From Actinobacillus equuli (GTDB taxonomy: Bacteria; Pseudomonadota; Gammaproteobacteria; Enterobacterales; Pasteurellaceae), in contig NZ_LR134310.1 in assembly GCF_900636745.1 (NCBI RefSeq), positions 62,001 to 126,000 of the forward strand: a stretch of DNA of 64,000 nt, read 5' to 3'. Positions 48,190-56,748 of this stretch are shown here, piece by piece. A program made the position numbers and the translations under genes. Within the stretch, counting starts at the first letter, position 1, and the number at the start of each line of letters is the position of its first letter. The notes beneath the pieces were generated by a model. The model had not been told where the DNA came from. It worked only from the letters and a program-made list of their open reading frames with translations, and did not search any database.

Positions 48190-49578
48190 GTGAAAAAATT
48201 AAGCTATCTACTCAATAAACAACAAGCTACTCCGCTTTATTTACAACTTTATCAGCAAATCAAGCGGTCTATTTATAGCCAAGAATTGCAACTTGGCGAT
48301 AAATTGCCATCTAAACGTCACCTCTGCGAACACTTACAAATCAGCCAAAACACGGTGGAAAGTGCCTATGCACAATTGTTAGCGGAAGGTTATATTGAAT
48401 CCAAACCTCGCAGCGGTTTTTTTGTCTGCTTTCAGGCGGAGTTAGCTTATCCGAGTGCTAATATCGTAAAAAATTTTGTCAATTCAACCGCTTCTACAGA
48501 GTATGAGATCGATTTCAACTCAAATAAAATCGATAGCCAATCTTTTCCATTAAACCGTTGGAAAAAGTGTGCCAATTGGACAAATAAAGATTTTTTAAAT
48601 ATGGGTGACAAGCAAGGCGATCTCAATTTACGTCAACAGATCTCTCAATATTTATTGGCCTCACGCGGGGTAAATTGCGAACCGGAACAAATCGTGATCG
48701 GTGCGGGAGTAGAAAGCTGCTTACAGCAATTAATCTTATTATTTCAGCAGCTCAATCCGACTATGAATTGGGCGATGGAATCTTACGGTTATCCTACTGT
48801 AGAAAAATTATTGAATCTCTATCAAAAGCCAATTTTTAAAATGCCGTTTAGTTCGGAAAATTATCAACTGGATATACCTTTTTTGGAACAGAACCAAATT
48901 AACGTGGCATATCTGACTCCTTCGCATTTATATCCATTCGGTCATATTTTAACGATTGGCCAACGCCAACAATTACTCGAATGGGCGGCAGCACAAGACG
49001 GACGTTATATTATTGAGGATGACTACGATAGTGAGTTCCGTTACACCGGCAAACCGATTCCCTCGTTACAAAGTTTAGACCGACAAGATAAAGTGATCTA
49101 TTTAGGATCATTTTCTAAACTATTAATGCCCTCACTACGGATTACGTTTTTAGTGTTACCTCGCAATTTATTGAGCAAATATCAGCAATATTGTGAATTT
49201 TTTAATGCCTCGGTCTCTCGCTTAGAACAGCAACGTTTAGCCAAATTTATTCAGTCCGGTGAATTTGAAAAGCACATTAACCGAATGCGTAAAGTGTACC
49301 GCCGTAAAATGGAGTTATTGTGTGAGCTACTCTCGCCCCATACTAAACAAATTAAATATTATGGTGAACATTCCGGCTTCTATTTGCTGATCGAATTATT
49401 AAACGAAACCAGAACATTAGATCAATTAGTTGAACTGGCAAAAGCACAGAAAATTAAGGTCTATCCGATTCATCATCAGCAACGCAGATTATTTAGTTTA
49501 GGCTTCGGGCATTTGTCAGAAGAACAGCTTCGGAAGGGATTAGATAAGTTGTTGCATTGTTGGGATATTGCTTGCTAA
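48190..49578 (+). CDS. pdxR: MocR-type regulator of vitamin B6 synthesis (PdxR-like)
   Basis: Chimeric regulator with an N-terminal GntR winged helix (about 15-75; GDKLPSKRHLCEHLQISQNTVESAYAQLLAEG) fused to a class I aminotransferase-like domain that binds pyridoxal phosphate. The PLP lysine is in YLGSFSKLLMPSLR (about 300), and IIEDDYDSEFRY carries the cofactor Asp. Divergence from pdxST, 100 bases away, makes it the probable activator of that operon; the symbol rests on this context. The start is uncertain: GTG at 48190 has AGGT at proper spacing, while the ATG at 48178 has no ribosome site. The stop codon overlaps an uptake signal (49578-49587). Confidence 0.85.
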   Translation: MKKLSYLLNKQQATPLYLQLYQQIKRSIYSQELQLGDKLPSKRHLCEHLQISQNTVESAYAQLLAEGYIESKPRSGFFVCFQAELAYPSANIVKNFVNSTASTEYEIDFNSNKIDSQSFPLNRWKKCANWTNKDFLNMGDKQGDLNLRQQISQYLLASRGVNCEPEQIVIGAGVESCLQQLILLFQQLNPTMNWAMESYGYPTVEKLLNLYQKPIFKMPFSSENYQLDIPFLEQNQINVAYLTPSHLYPFGHILTIGQRQQLLEWAAAQDGRYIIEDDYDSEFRYTGKPIPSLQSLDRQDKVIYLGSFSKLLMPSLRITFLVLPRNLLSKYQQYCEFFNASVSRLEQQRLAKFIQSGEFEKHINRMRKVYRRKMELLCELLSPHTKQIKYYGEHSGFYLLIELLNETRTLDQLVELAKAQKIKVYPIHHQQRRLFSLGFGHLSEEQLRKGLDKLLHCWDIAC

Positions 49579-49587
49579 CAAGCGGTC
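49578..49587 (+). repeat. DNA uptake signal at the pdxR stop codon
   Basis: ACAAGCGGTC begins with the last A of the TAA stop. No inverted mate; a separate terminator follows at 49614. Confidence 0.8.
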
Positions 49588-49613
49588 AAATTTAGCGATT
49601 CTTTTGCAAAAAT

Positions 49614-49637
49614 AAAGGCACGTAACCACGTGCCTTT
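49614..49637. terminator. Bidirectional terminator between pdxR and frr
   Basis: AAAGGCACGT-AACC-ACGTGCCTTT, perfect 10-bp stem with T-rich ends on both strands, between convergent genes. Confidence 0.88.
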
Positions 49638-49655
49638 TGCTTCATTGCGCAAAGA

Positions 49656-50213
49656 TTAGAAATCTAATAATTCTTTTTCTTTTGCCGCTAATACTTCATC
49701 AACTTTTTTCACATAGCCGTCAGTGATTTTTTGGATTTCATCTTGTGCTTTACGCTCTTCGTCTTCACTGATTTCTTTGTCTTTTAATAACGCTTTGATT
49801 TGGTCATTTGCATCACGACGTACGTTACGGATTGCAATTTTACCTTGCTCGCCTTCGCCTTTTACGATTTTGATTAAATCACGACGACGTTCTTCTGTTA
49901 ATGGTGGAAGTGGAACACGGATTGTTGCACCGGCTGATGAAGGGTTTAAACCTAAATCAGACGTTAAAATCGCTTTTTCTACTGCGCTAATTAAAGAACG
50001 GTCAAATACGTTTACCGCTAATGTACGCGCATCTTCCGCAACCACGTTTGCTACTTGACGAAGTGGTGTTGCAGAACCGTAATATTCTACTTGGATACCG
50101 TCTAAAAGGCTTGGTTGTGCACGACCGGTACGAATTTTAGAAATATGGCTTTTTAACGCTTCTAAGCTCTTTTCCATACGATCTTGCGCATCTTTTTTAA
50201 TTTCGTTGATCAT
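49656..50213 (-). CDS. frr: Ribosome recycling factor
   Basis: Splits post-termination ribosomes together with EF-G. The 185 residues match the family exactly: [20 protein letters not shown] at the start, the hinge region [19 protein letters not shown], and the long C-terminal helices with [22 protein letters not shown]. It follows pyrH, the usual neighbour, but a 216-base gap with a terminator separates them here, so it probably has its own promoter. Confidence 0.97.
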   Translation of the reverse strand: MINEIKKDAQDRMEKSLEALKSHISKIRTGRAQPSLLDGIQVEYYGSATPLRQVANVVAEDARTLAVNVFDRSLISAVEKAILTSDLGLNPSSAGATIRVPLPPLTEERRRDLIKIVKGEGEQGKIAIRNVRRDANDQIKALLKDKEISEDEERKAQDEIQKITDGYVKKVDEVLAAKEKELLDF

Positions 50214-50360
50214 TTGTTGTTCCTTTCAATATTTGAGTCAATAAACTTGTCAATTCTACCTAAATCCCTTTCATTTTCATAGCCCTAACACCAAATTTCT
50301 CGTGCGGTTAAATAACTGTTCAGCTATTTCAGACATTCATTCACAAATTAACGACAATAA

Positions 50361-50412
50361 AAAACGGTCTGCTTTCTTTAATTTGTAAATCATTAAAGAA
50401 AACAGACCGTTT
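50361..50412 (-). terminator. Long hairpin terminator after pyrH
   Basis: AAACGGTCTGCTTTCTTTAAT pairs with ATTAAAGAAAACAGACCGTTT with few mismatches; the minus strand continues TTTTATTG. The arms look like diverged uptake signals (core CGGTC). Confidence 0.75.
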
Positions 50413-50429
50413 GTAGATCATTCAGATAA

Positions 50430-51143
50430 TTAAGAAATGATCGTACCTTCAGTTGTACCGGTTACCACTTGTTTTAATGCGCCCGGTTTAACCATATTGA
50501 ATACACGAATCGGCATACTGTGGTCACGCGCTAACGTAAATGCCGCTAAGTCCATTACTTGTAACTCTTGGTCGATAACTTCCGCATAGCTTAATTGGTT
50601 GTAAAGTTTCGCATCGGCAAATTTAGCCGGATCTTTATCATATACACCGTCAACTTTAGTTGCTTTTAATACCACATCCGCTTCAATTTCGATACCACGT
50701 AAACACGCCGCTGAGTCTGTGGTAAAGAATGGGCTACCTGTACCGGCAGAGAAAATCACCACACGTTTTTCACGTAACATTTTGATCGCTTCAGACCAGT
50801 TATAAGTATCGCAAATACCGTTTAATTGGAATGCAGACATTAATTTTGCGTTTACATCCGCACGGTGTAACGCATCACGCATTGCTAAACCGTTCATTAC
50901 GGTTGCAAGCATGCCCATATGGTCGCCCACAACACGGTTCATACCCGCTTTCGCTAATTTTGCGCCACGGAATAAGTTACCGCCACCAAGCACAACGCCA
51001 ACTTCTACGCCCATTTCTACTAATTCTTTTATTTCTAACGCCATACGATCCAAAATTGACGGATCGATGCCGAAACCTTCATCACCTTGTAGCGCTTCAC
51101 CACTTAACTTTAATAAAATACGGTTGTAGATTGGTTTACTCAT
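50430..51143 (-). CDS. pyrH: Uridylate kinase (UMP kinase)
   Basis: Phosphorylates UMP to UDP for RNA and UDP-sugar synthesis; inhibited by UTP and activated by GTP. The 237-residue amino-acid-kinase-fold protein starts with [21 protein letters not shown]. The glycine loop [12 protein letters not shown] and the segment [19 protein letters not shown] are the usual nucleotide-binding parts. It normally follows rpsB-tsf; here an opposite-strand gene lies between tsf and pyrH. Confidence 0.97.
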   Translation of the reverse strand: MSKPIYNRILLKLSGEALQGDEGFGIDPSILDRMALEIKELVEMGVEVGVVLGGGNLFRGAKLAKAGMNRVVGDHMGMLATVMNGLAMRDALHRADVNAKLMSAFQLNGICDTYNWSEAIKMLREKRVVIFSAGTGSPFFTTDSAACLRGIEIEADVVLKATKVDGVYDKDPAKFADAKLYNQLSYAEVIDQELQVMDLAAFTLARDHSMPIRVFNMVKPGALKQVVTGTTEGTIIS

Positions 51144-51252
51144 TTTAATTGCCTCTTATGCTATATGGACTAAAAACAAAATTACGCTATTATAGACCAT
51201 CCTGTTTAATCAGGAAATAGCAACCGATTATATTTACTTCTTGGAATAGCAA

Positions 51253-52806
51253 ATGACACAGAAATTAACAAAACAACAAGTCATATACACCTTTATTGCT
51301 CTCTTATTGGCGATCTTTTCCGGCTACTTTATGCTAAAAGGATCCGGTTTCTTCCCTACTCCTAATCTTATTGAAATACTATGCGCCGTCATTTTAATTA
51401 TTGCGCTCGGGAGTTCGAAGATCTCGTACTACGCATTATTATTGCCGATTACTATCGGTTATATGCTATATACGCCAATCGGCTTATCTTTCGGTGCGCC
51501 GTCTTATCAGTATATTGCTTCATTATTTGCAACTGATTTATTAGAAGGACGAGAATTTCTCACTCAGTTACCGATCAGCAACTATTTGATTGCTATCGCT
51601 ATTTTGCTAGCAGTCGTTTTTTTCAGAAAAATTACCAAACAGCATCAGATTAATTTCTTGAACAATCGTACATTTATTATTAGTTCATTAGTGATTTCGC
51701 TGTTTAGCCTTGCGCCATTCAAATTCTTTCACGAATTTTTTAGTGAAAGTATGAAGGTAAAACAGGAATTAGAAACGCTAAATAACAGTACCGCGATTCC
51801 TTCCGAATGGGGCAACTCCACACTTTCTAGCGATTCAAAATATGATGATTACGTGTTAGTTATCGGTGAAAGCGCCCGTAAAGATTATCATCATGCTTAC
51901 GGCTATCCGGTTGAAAATACGCCGTTTATGAGTAAAGCGAAAGGCACGCTAATTGACGGATTCACCGCCGGCGGAACCAATACCATTTCGTCACTCAAAT
52001 TATTACTCACCAAGCCGAATACTCAAACTTGGGAAGGCAATTATCGCTTAAATTTGGTTGAACTGGTGAAATCCGCCGGCATTAAAACTTACTGGATTTC
52101 CAACCAAGGCTATTTAGGACGTTTTGATACGCCGATTTCTTCACTGGCAAACAAAAGTGATGAGAAAATCTTCCTCAAATCGGGCGATTCATTTAGCCAA
52201 AATATCAGTGATTTCGCATTACTGCCGAAATTCAGCCAAGTGATTTCGCAAGCGGCACAAGGCAAGCGCTTTATTGCAGTACATTTATATGGTTCACATC
52301 CGATTACCTGTGATCGCCTAACCGATTACCCAAAAATCTTTGATGATGCCAAAATTGCGCAAAAATATCACAACGTAAACTGTTATCTTTCTTCGATGAA
52401 GAAAACCGATGAATTACTGGAAAAACTGTATAACGAGTTAAACCAAAATAAAGCGAAAACCGGCAGAAGTTTCTCCATGGTTTACTTTTCTGACCACGGT
52501 TTAATTCATAGTGAAGACGATAAAGGCATCCATATTTTAAATACCGCACAAGGCAAGCTACACTTTGACGTGCCGTTATTTAAAATTTCAAGTGATGATA
52601 CCGAACGCCACGTTTATAAAGTATTTAAATCCGGTTTAAACTTTACTGACGGTATCGGTAAATGGATTGGTATTGCTAATGAGAAATTAAATCCGCAAGC
52701 GGATTTGTTTAGCAATCAAAGTGATAAAGACGATTACGGACTGAAGCAAGTAATTGAAAAGATTCCGGCAAAAGCCGATCCGGCGATTGTAATTCCAACC
52801 AAATAG
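51253..52806 (+). CDS. Phosphoethanolamine transferase (EptA/sulfatase-family)
   Basis: Membrane enzyme of the alkaline-phosphatase superfamily that adds phosphoethanolamine to lipid A or core sugars. The 517 residues start with about four to five membrane helices (to residue 170). A periplasmic catalytic domain follows. VIGESARKDYHHAYGYP holds the first metal ligand, Thr in GGTNTISSLKLLL is the nucleophile position, and FSDHGLIHSED the distal metal site. Such enzymes can lower negative surface charge and affect polymyxin sensitivity; acceptor and activity are not known here. It is oppositely oriented to tsf and pyrH and interrupts that conserved block. Confidence 0.88.
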   Translation: MTQKLTKQQVIYTFIALLLAIFSGYFMLKGSGFFPTPNLIEILCAVILIIALGSSKISYYALLLPITIGYMLYTPIGLSFGAPSYQYIASLFATDLLEGREFLTQLPISNYLIAIAILLAVVFFRKITKQHQINFLNNRTFIISSLVISLFSLAPFKFFHEFFSESMKVKQELETLNNSTAIPSEWGNSTLSSDSKYDDYVLVIGESARKDYHHAYGYPVENTPFMSKAKGTLIDGFTAGGTNTISSLKLLLTKPNTQTWEGNYRLNLVELVKSAGIKTYWISNQGYLGRFDTPISSLANKSDEKIFLKSGDSFSQNISDFALLPKFSQVISQAAQGKRFIAVHLYGSHPITCDRLTDYPKIFDDAKIAQKYHNVNCYLSSMKKTDELLEKLYNELNQNKAKTGRSFSMVYFSDHGLIHSEDDKGIHILNTAQGKLHFDVPLFKISSDDTERHVYKVFKSGLNFTDGIGKWIGIANEKLNPQADLFSNQSDKDDYGLKQVIEKIPAKADPAIVIPTK

Positions 52807-52816
52807 TTAGCTGATA

Positions 52817-52872
52817 ACAAGCGGTCATTTTTAGCAAAAAATTTGCAAAAATTTCAGCAAATATGACCGCTT
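52817..52872. terminator. Paired uptake signals after the phosphoethanolamine transferase gene
   Basis: ACAAGCGGTCATTTTTAGC on the left and an inverted ATATGACCGCTT arm on the right, 11 bases past the stop. Confidence 0.7.
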
Positions 52873-52894
52873 AACCAATTGGTAGATAGAAACA

Positions 52895-52921
52895 AAAAAG
52901 CAGGCCAAAGCCTGCTTTTTC
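52895..52921 (-). terminator. Intrinsic terminator of rpsB-tsf
   Basis: AAAAAGCAGGC-CAAA-GCCTGCTTTTT, with T-runs on both strands, 18 bases past the tsf stop. Confidence 0.9.
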
Positions 52922-52938
52922 TATTTTCATACCGAAAA

Positions 52939-53784
52939 TTAAACTTTTTGCATTGCAGCAACTTCTGCAGCGAAGTCAGTTTCAACTTTCTCGATACCTT
53001 CACCAACTTCTAAACGGATGAAGTTAGATACAGAAGTGTTTACTGATTTTAAGTATGCACCAACTGTTTGTGAAGGATCCATTACGAATGCTTGACCAGT
53101 TAATGAAACTTCACCAGTGAATTTAGCCATACGGCCTTCAACCATTTTCTCAGCGATTTCTTTTGGTTTACCAGAGTTCATCGCGATTTCGATTTGGATT
53201 TCACGTTCTTTAGCAACTACGTCTGCAGAAACGTCTTCTGGGTTTACGAATTCTGGTTTAGATGCTGCAACGTGCATTGCAACTTTCTTCAATTCTTCTT
53301 CTGAACCTTCACCAGCAACTAATACACCGATTTTCGCACCGTGTAAGTATTGTGCAATTACGTTACCGTCTAAGTATTGAACACGACGGATGTTCATGTT
53401 CTCACCGATTTTAGCAACTAACGCAACACGTTTTTCTTCGAATTGTGCCGCTAATGCTTCAATTGCGATGCCTTTGTTTGCTGCTGCGTAATCAACAACT
53501 TCGTTTGCTAATTCTAAGAAACCAGCATCTTTTGCTACGAAGTCAGTTTGGCAGTTCATTTCAACTAACACACCGAAACCGTTAGCAACGCGAGCTAAGA
53601 TAACACCTTCAGCTGCCACGTTACCTGCTTTTTTAGCCGCTTTAGCTTGGCCTGATTTACGCATGTTGTCGATTGCTAATTCGATATCACCGTTTGCTTC
53701 AACTAACGCTTTTTTACATTCCATCATACCTGCGCCAGTACGTTCACGAAGTTCTTTTACGAGTGATGCTGTGATTTCAGCCAT
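52939..53784 (-). CDS. tsf: Translation elongation factor Ts
   Basis: Nucleotide exchange factor for EF-Tu. The 281-residue protein begins [27 protein letters not shown], the conserved N-terminal UBA-like domain, followed by the core with [11 protein letters not shown] (about 75-85). A longer frame to 53850 is rejected because AGAGGAA sits 5-6 bases before the ATG at 53784 and homology starts there. It is cotranscribed with rpsB, with a small attenuator-like hairpin in the gap. Confidence 0.98.
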   Translation of the reverse strand: MAEITASLVKELRERTGAGMMECKKALVEANGDIELAIDNMRKSGQAKAAKKAGNVAAEGVILARVANGFGVLVEMNCQTDFVAKDAGFLELANEVVDYAAANKGIAIEALAAQFEEKRVALVAKIGENMNIRRVQYLDGNVIAQYLHGAKIGVLVAGEGSEEELKKVAMHVAASKPEFVNPEDVSADVVAKEREIQIEIAMNSGKPKEIAEKMVEGRMAKFTGEVSLTGQAFVMDPSQTVGAYLKSVNTSVSNFIRLEVGEGIEKVETDFAAEVAAMQKV

Positions 53785-53818
53785 TTTGTATTCCTCTAAG
53801 GTTGAATTAGATAAGAAA

Positions 53819-53846
53819 AGCAGGGGGATAAAAAATCGCCCCTGCT
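53819..53846 (-). terminator. Attenuator-like hairpin between rpsB and tsf
   Basis: AGCAGGGG and CCCCTGCT flank an AT-rich loop; the minus strand continues TTTTCTTATC. It is likely a partial terminator that sets the S2:EF-Ts ratio. Confidence 0.55.
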
Positions 53847-53880
53847 CCAAAGTGATTTAAGGGCTATGCCTTAATAACGA

Positions 53881-54597
53881 TTATTCAGCTGTCGCTTCTA
53901 ACTCAGCTTCAACGTTTGAACCACGACCTTCTTTAACTGCTGCTGATGCTGCGTCTAAGTAAAGTTGGATTGCACGTGTTGCGTCATCGTTACCAGGGAT
54001 GATGTAGTTAACACCGTCTGGCGTAGAGTTTGTATCAACGATAGCAAATACCGGAATACCTAAGTTGTTTGCTTCTTTGATTGCGATATGTTCGTGGTCA
54101 GCACCGATTACGAAAATTGCATCCGGAAGACCAGCCATATCTTTGATACCGCCTAAGCTTAACTCTAATTTTTCTAACTCACGAGTACGCATTAACGCTT
54201 CTTTTTTAGTGATTTTGTCAAAAGTACCGTCTTGAGTTTGAGCTTCTAAATCTTTTAAACGTTTGATTGATTGACGTACTGTTTTCCAGTTAGTCAACAT
54301 ACCACCTAACCAACGGTGGTTTACGTAGAATTGTTGGCAATCTACTGCTGCTGCTTTAACTGCTTCAGACGCTGCACGTTTTGTACCAACGAATAAAATT
54401 TTACCGTTGTTGCTTGAAATGCGAGTTAATTCCGCTAAAGCTTCGTTGAATAAAGGTAAAGTTTTTTCTAAGTTGATTACGTGAACACCGTTACGTGCAC
54501 CGAAAATGAATGGTTTCATTTTTGGGTTCCAGTAACGAGTTTGGTGACCATAGTGAACGCCCGCGTTAAGCATATCGCGCATAGAAACTTGTGCCAT
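53881..54597 (-). CDS. rpsB: 30S ribosomal protein S2
   Basis: Small-subunit protein S2, last to join the 30S particle. The 238 residues include the family signatures [21 protein letters not shown] near the start and [26 protein letters not shown] (about 150-180). The highly used codon set and the downstream tsf agree. The leader between 54598 and 54720 is structured and may bind S2. Confidence 0.98.
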   Translation of the reverse strand: MAQVSMRDMLNAGVHYGHQTRYWNPKMKPFIFGARNGVHVINLEKTLPLFNEALAELTRISSNNGKILFVGTKRAASEAVKAAAVDCQQFYVNHRWLGGMLTNWKTVRQSIKRLKDLEAQTQDGTFDKITKKEALMRTRELEKLELSLGGIKDMAGLPDAIFVIGADHEHIAIKEANNLGIPVFAIVDTNSTPDGVNYIIPGNDDATRAIQLYLDAASAAVKEGRGSNVEAELEATAE

Positions 54598-54606
54598 AAG
54601 AATTTT

Positions 54607-54720
54607 CCTTAAATGTTGTTTGCTTTGTCACTTATGAAAGACAAAGCGGGGTTTAGCCTCCACATATCCTAATAAATCAACCACTTACGTAGCACCCCGA
54701 TCATTAGCTTGCGATATGTG
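54607..54720 (-). promoter_or_regulatory. Structured rpsB leader (candidate S2 autoregulation site)
   Basis: On the minus strand CGGGGT (near 54699) can pair with ACCCCG (near 54648), and a second hairpin GCTTTGTC...GACAAAGC occupies 54623-54648. Conserved S2-binding leaders with paired hairpins are known before rpsB in gamma-proteobacteria; matching of this leader to them is inference. Confidence 0.5.
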
Positions 54721-54849
54721 TGTGTTTTAGTGTTAAAAAATAAATGTGAATGTTTTTCGCCTAAAATTCTTCAGACAAAAAACGGGGCGAATTATGCCAA
54801 AAAACGGACAAAATTACCAGCAGTTTTTTGCAAAAATACCGGCAAATTT

Positions 54850-54860
54850 AACCGCTTGTA
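54850..54860. repeat. Single DNA uptake signal after the YddA-type gene
   Basis: AACCGCTTGT with its AT-rich flank, directly next to the stop codon of the ABC transporter gene; no inverted mate. Confidence 0.7.
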
Positions 54861-56645
54861 TTAGCCGCAATTAATGCACTCGCAACACTCTCGATCGGTT
54901 AAATTAATCTGCTTATTGTGGAACTGCTGCAAAGTACAACGATGCCCTACGCTAATGATAATACTATTCGGTAATCGCTCTCGAATTGTCCGATACAAAA
55001 TCGCTTCAGTCGGTTCGTCTAACGCCGAAGTCGTTTCATCGAGGAAGATCAACTCCGGTTTCGCCAATAAAATACGCACAAAAGCCACTCGCTGCAATTC
55101 GCCCGGCGACAACGTTGCTTGCCAGTCGGTATCGAAATCCAGCGAATCTACATACTTGCTCAAACAACACTGCTGCATTGCTGCTTTTAACTGTTCGTCC
55201 GTCACGACTAAATTAGGGTAACAAATCGCCTCACGCAAACTGCCTTGCGGCACATAAGGGCGTTGCGGTAAAAACAGCGGTTGTTCTAAGCAAGCACGTT
55301 CCGCTACCCCGAAGGTTTCAAACGGATAAATCCCCGCCAATGCTTTTAATAAGGTGGTTTTGCCCGTACCGGAAGCCCCTTGAATCAACAATGAATCTCC
55401 AGCTTGTAATTCAATATTGATATTTTTCAGCAAAATTTGACCGCTTGCGTCTTTGACCCCAAAATCTTTCAACACAAAGCCTCTTGAACACGGGTAAGGC
55501 GTATTTACCGGCATTTGATCAAGCTTATCCAACGTAGTGAAAAAACCGTATAAACGATTCAAACGAGCTTGGTATAAAGTAAATTCTTCATAAAACAAGC
55601 GGAAAAAAGACAATGCGCGCATTAAGCGATTAAATGATTGTACCGTTTGGTGCATATCGCCTAATGTTGCTTGTCCGGCGAAGAATCGTGGTGCTTGTAA
55701 CATTAAGGGTAAAATCATTGCCACTTGTGTTACCCCCGTATTAAAACCGTCTAACCCCAACATCTTTCGCACAATTTTCCAGCGATTGGCAATAATATAA
55801 TCAAATTTAGCGGTTAAATTATGCTGTTCTCGTGATTCCCCCGAATAGAAAGCGATACTTTCGGCATTGTCTCGTACACGAATCAACGAATAACGGTAAT
55901 CCCCTTGCAATTTTTCTTTATTAAAATTCAAACGAATCAGCGGTCGCCCAATCCAAACCGATAAAGCAGTCGCAAAAATGATAAACAGATAAATAAAGAA
56001 CACCACACCCTTTGGAATATCCACACCAAATAGAGTTAACAGTCCAGAAAGTCCCCATAAGATAATGGTAAATTCAATCGTTGCCACAATCGAATTAATC
56101 ACACCCCGAGTGACTTCCACCGTCCCCGTTACAAAAGCAGTTGCGTCCTGCTCAATACGTTGATCGATATTATCCGGCAACGTTTTCTCATACTGTAGCA
56201 AATAGTAATTTTTATTTTGCAACCAGCGATTTAACATCTCACCGTTAAGCTTTTCCAACCACTTAATTTCAAACGATTGGGTAAGAAAATAATTGATAAT
56301 CGAGTGAACAATCTTCACGATCACCAATAACGCATTAATCCCCGCAAAAAACCAAAACGCCTCGACCGCTTTGTCTTGCAACGATTTATATAAGCCATTG
56401 TAGAAAAAGGTGTTTAATACGCTGATACGCACTTCCAATAAAATCAAAAAGATCAGCAATAAAAGTAAGCCGAGTGTTTTCCCTTTATGACTTTTTTGCC
56501 AACAAGGTCGAGTGATATGCCAAAAGCGCTGCCCGAACTCGGTTTGTTTGAGTAACCTGCCCGCCAGCAAAAGTCCGGCAGACACACAACAAAGCGCACT
56601 TATCAACCACAAAAAACTATTATTTAATTCTGTTTGCCAGTTCAT
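54861..56645 (-). CDS. YddA/SbmA-type ABC transporter, fused membrane and ATPase domains
   Basis: Half-transporter of 594 residues with an N-terminal SbmA/BacA-like membrane domain (about six helices to residue 330) and a C-terminal ATPase. The ATPase has Walker A QGASGTGKTTLL (about 425), signature LSPGELQRVAF and Walker B ELIFLDETTSALDE. Substrate is unknown; relatives include E. coli YddA and peroxisomal ABCD proteins. It lies 103 bases downstream of a siderophore-type receptor gene, like the E. coli yddB-yddA pair. The last residues, RECCECINCG, form a four-cysteine cluster that is not a standard part of the ATPase fold and may bind metal. Confidence 0.88.
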   Translation of the reverse strand: MNWQTELNNSFLWLISALCCVSAGLLLAGRLLKQTEFGQRFWHITRPCWQKSHKGKTLGLLLLLIFLILLEVRISVLNTFFYNGLYKSLQDKAVEAFWFFAGINALLVIVKIVHSIINYFLTQSFEIKWLEKLNGEMLNRWLQNKNYYLLQYEKTLPDNIDQRIEQDATAFVTGTVEVTRGVINSIVATIEFTIILWGLSGLLTLFGVDIPKGVVFFIYLFIIFATALSVWIGRPLIRLNFNKEKLQGDYRYSLIRVRDNAESIAFYSGESREQHNLTAKFDYIIANRWKIVRKMLGLDGFNTGVTQVAMILPLMLQAPRFFAGQATLGDMHQTVQSFNRLMRALSFFRLFYEEFTLYQARLNRLYGFFTTLDKLDQMPVNTPYPCSRGFVLKDFGVKDASGQILLKNINIELQAGDSLLIQGASGTGKTTLLKALAGIYPFETFGVAERACLEQPLFLPQRPYVPQGSLREAICYPNLVVTDEQLKAAMQQCCLSKYVDSLDFDTDWQATLSPGELQRVAFVRILLAKPELIFLDETTSALDEPTEAILYRTIRERLPNSIIISVGHRCTLQQFHNKQINLTDRECCECINCG

Positions 56646-56691
56646 TTAACCACTGTCTAAAAAATAACAAATTACGTTTCCGCACAAAAAA

Positions 56692-56737
56692 ACAAGCGGT
56701 CGGAATTGGCAAATTTTTTGCAAAATCCGACCGCTTG
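56692..56737 (-). terminator. Paired uptake signals between receptor and ABC transporter genes
   Basis: ACAAGCGGTCGGAATTGGCAAA pairs with TTTGCAAAATCCGACCGCTTG, 12 bases past the receptor stop. It may make transporter expression lower than receptor expression. Confidence 0.7.
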
Positions 56738-56748
56738 CCAAAGCCTAT

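Noticed and set aside
51253..52806. Mobile colistin-resistance (mcr) gene
   Set aside because: It belongs to the same enzyme family, but composition and codon use resemble the chromosome, no insertion sequence is near, and the protein looks like an intrinsic Pasteurellaceae transferase.
53785..53850. 22-residue N-terminal extension of EF-Ts
   Set aside because: The conserved start MAEITASLV with AGAGGAA upstream is clearly the real one; the extension crosses the intergenic hairpin.
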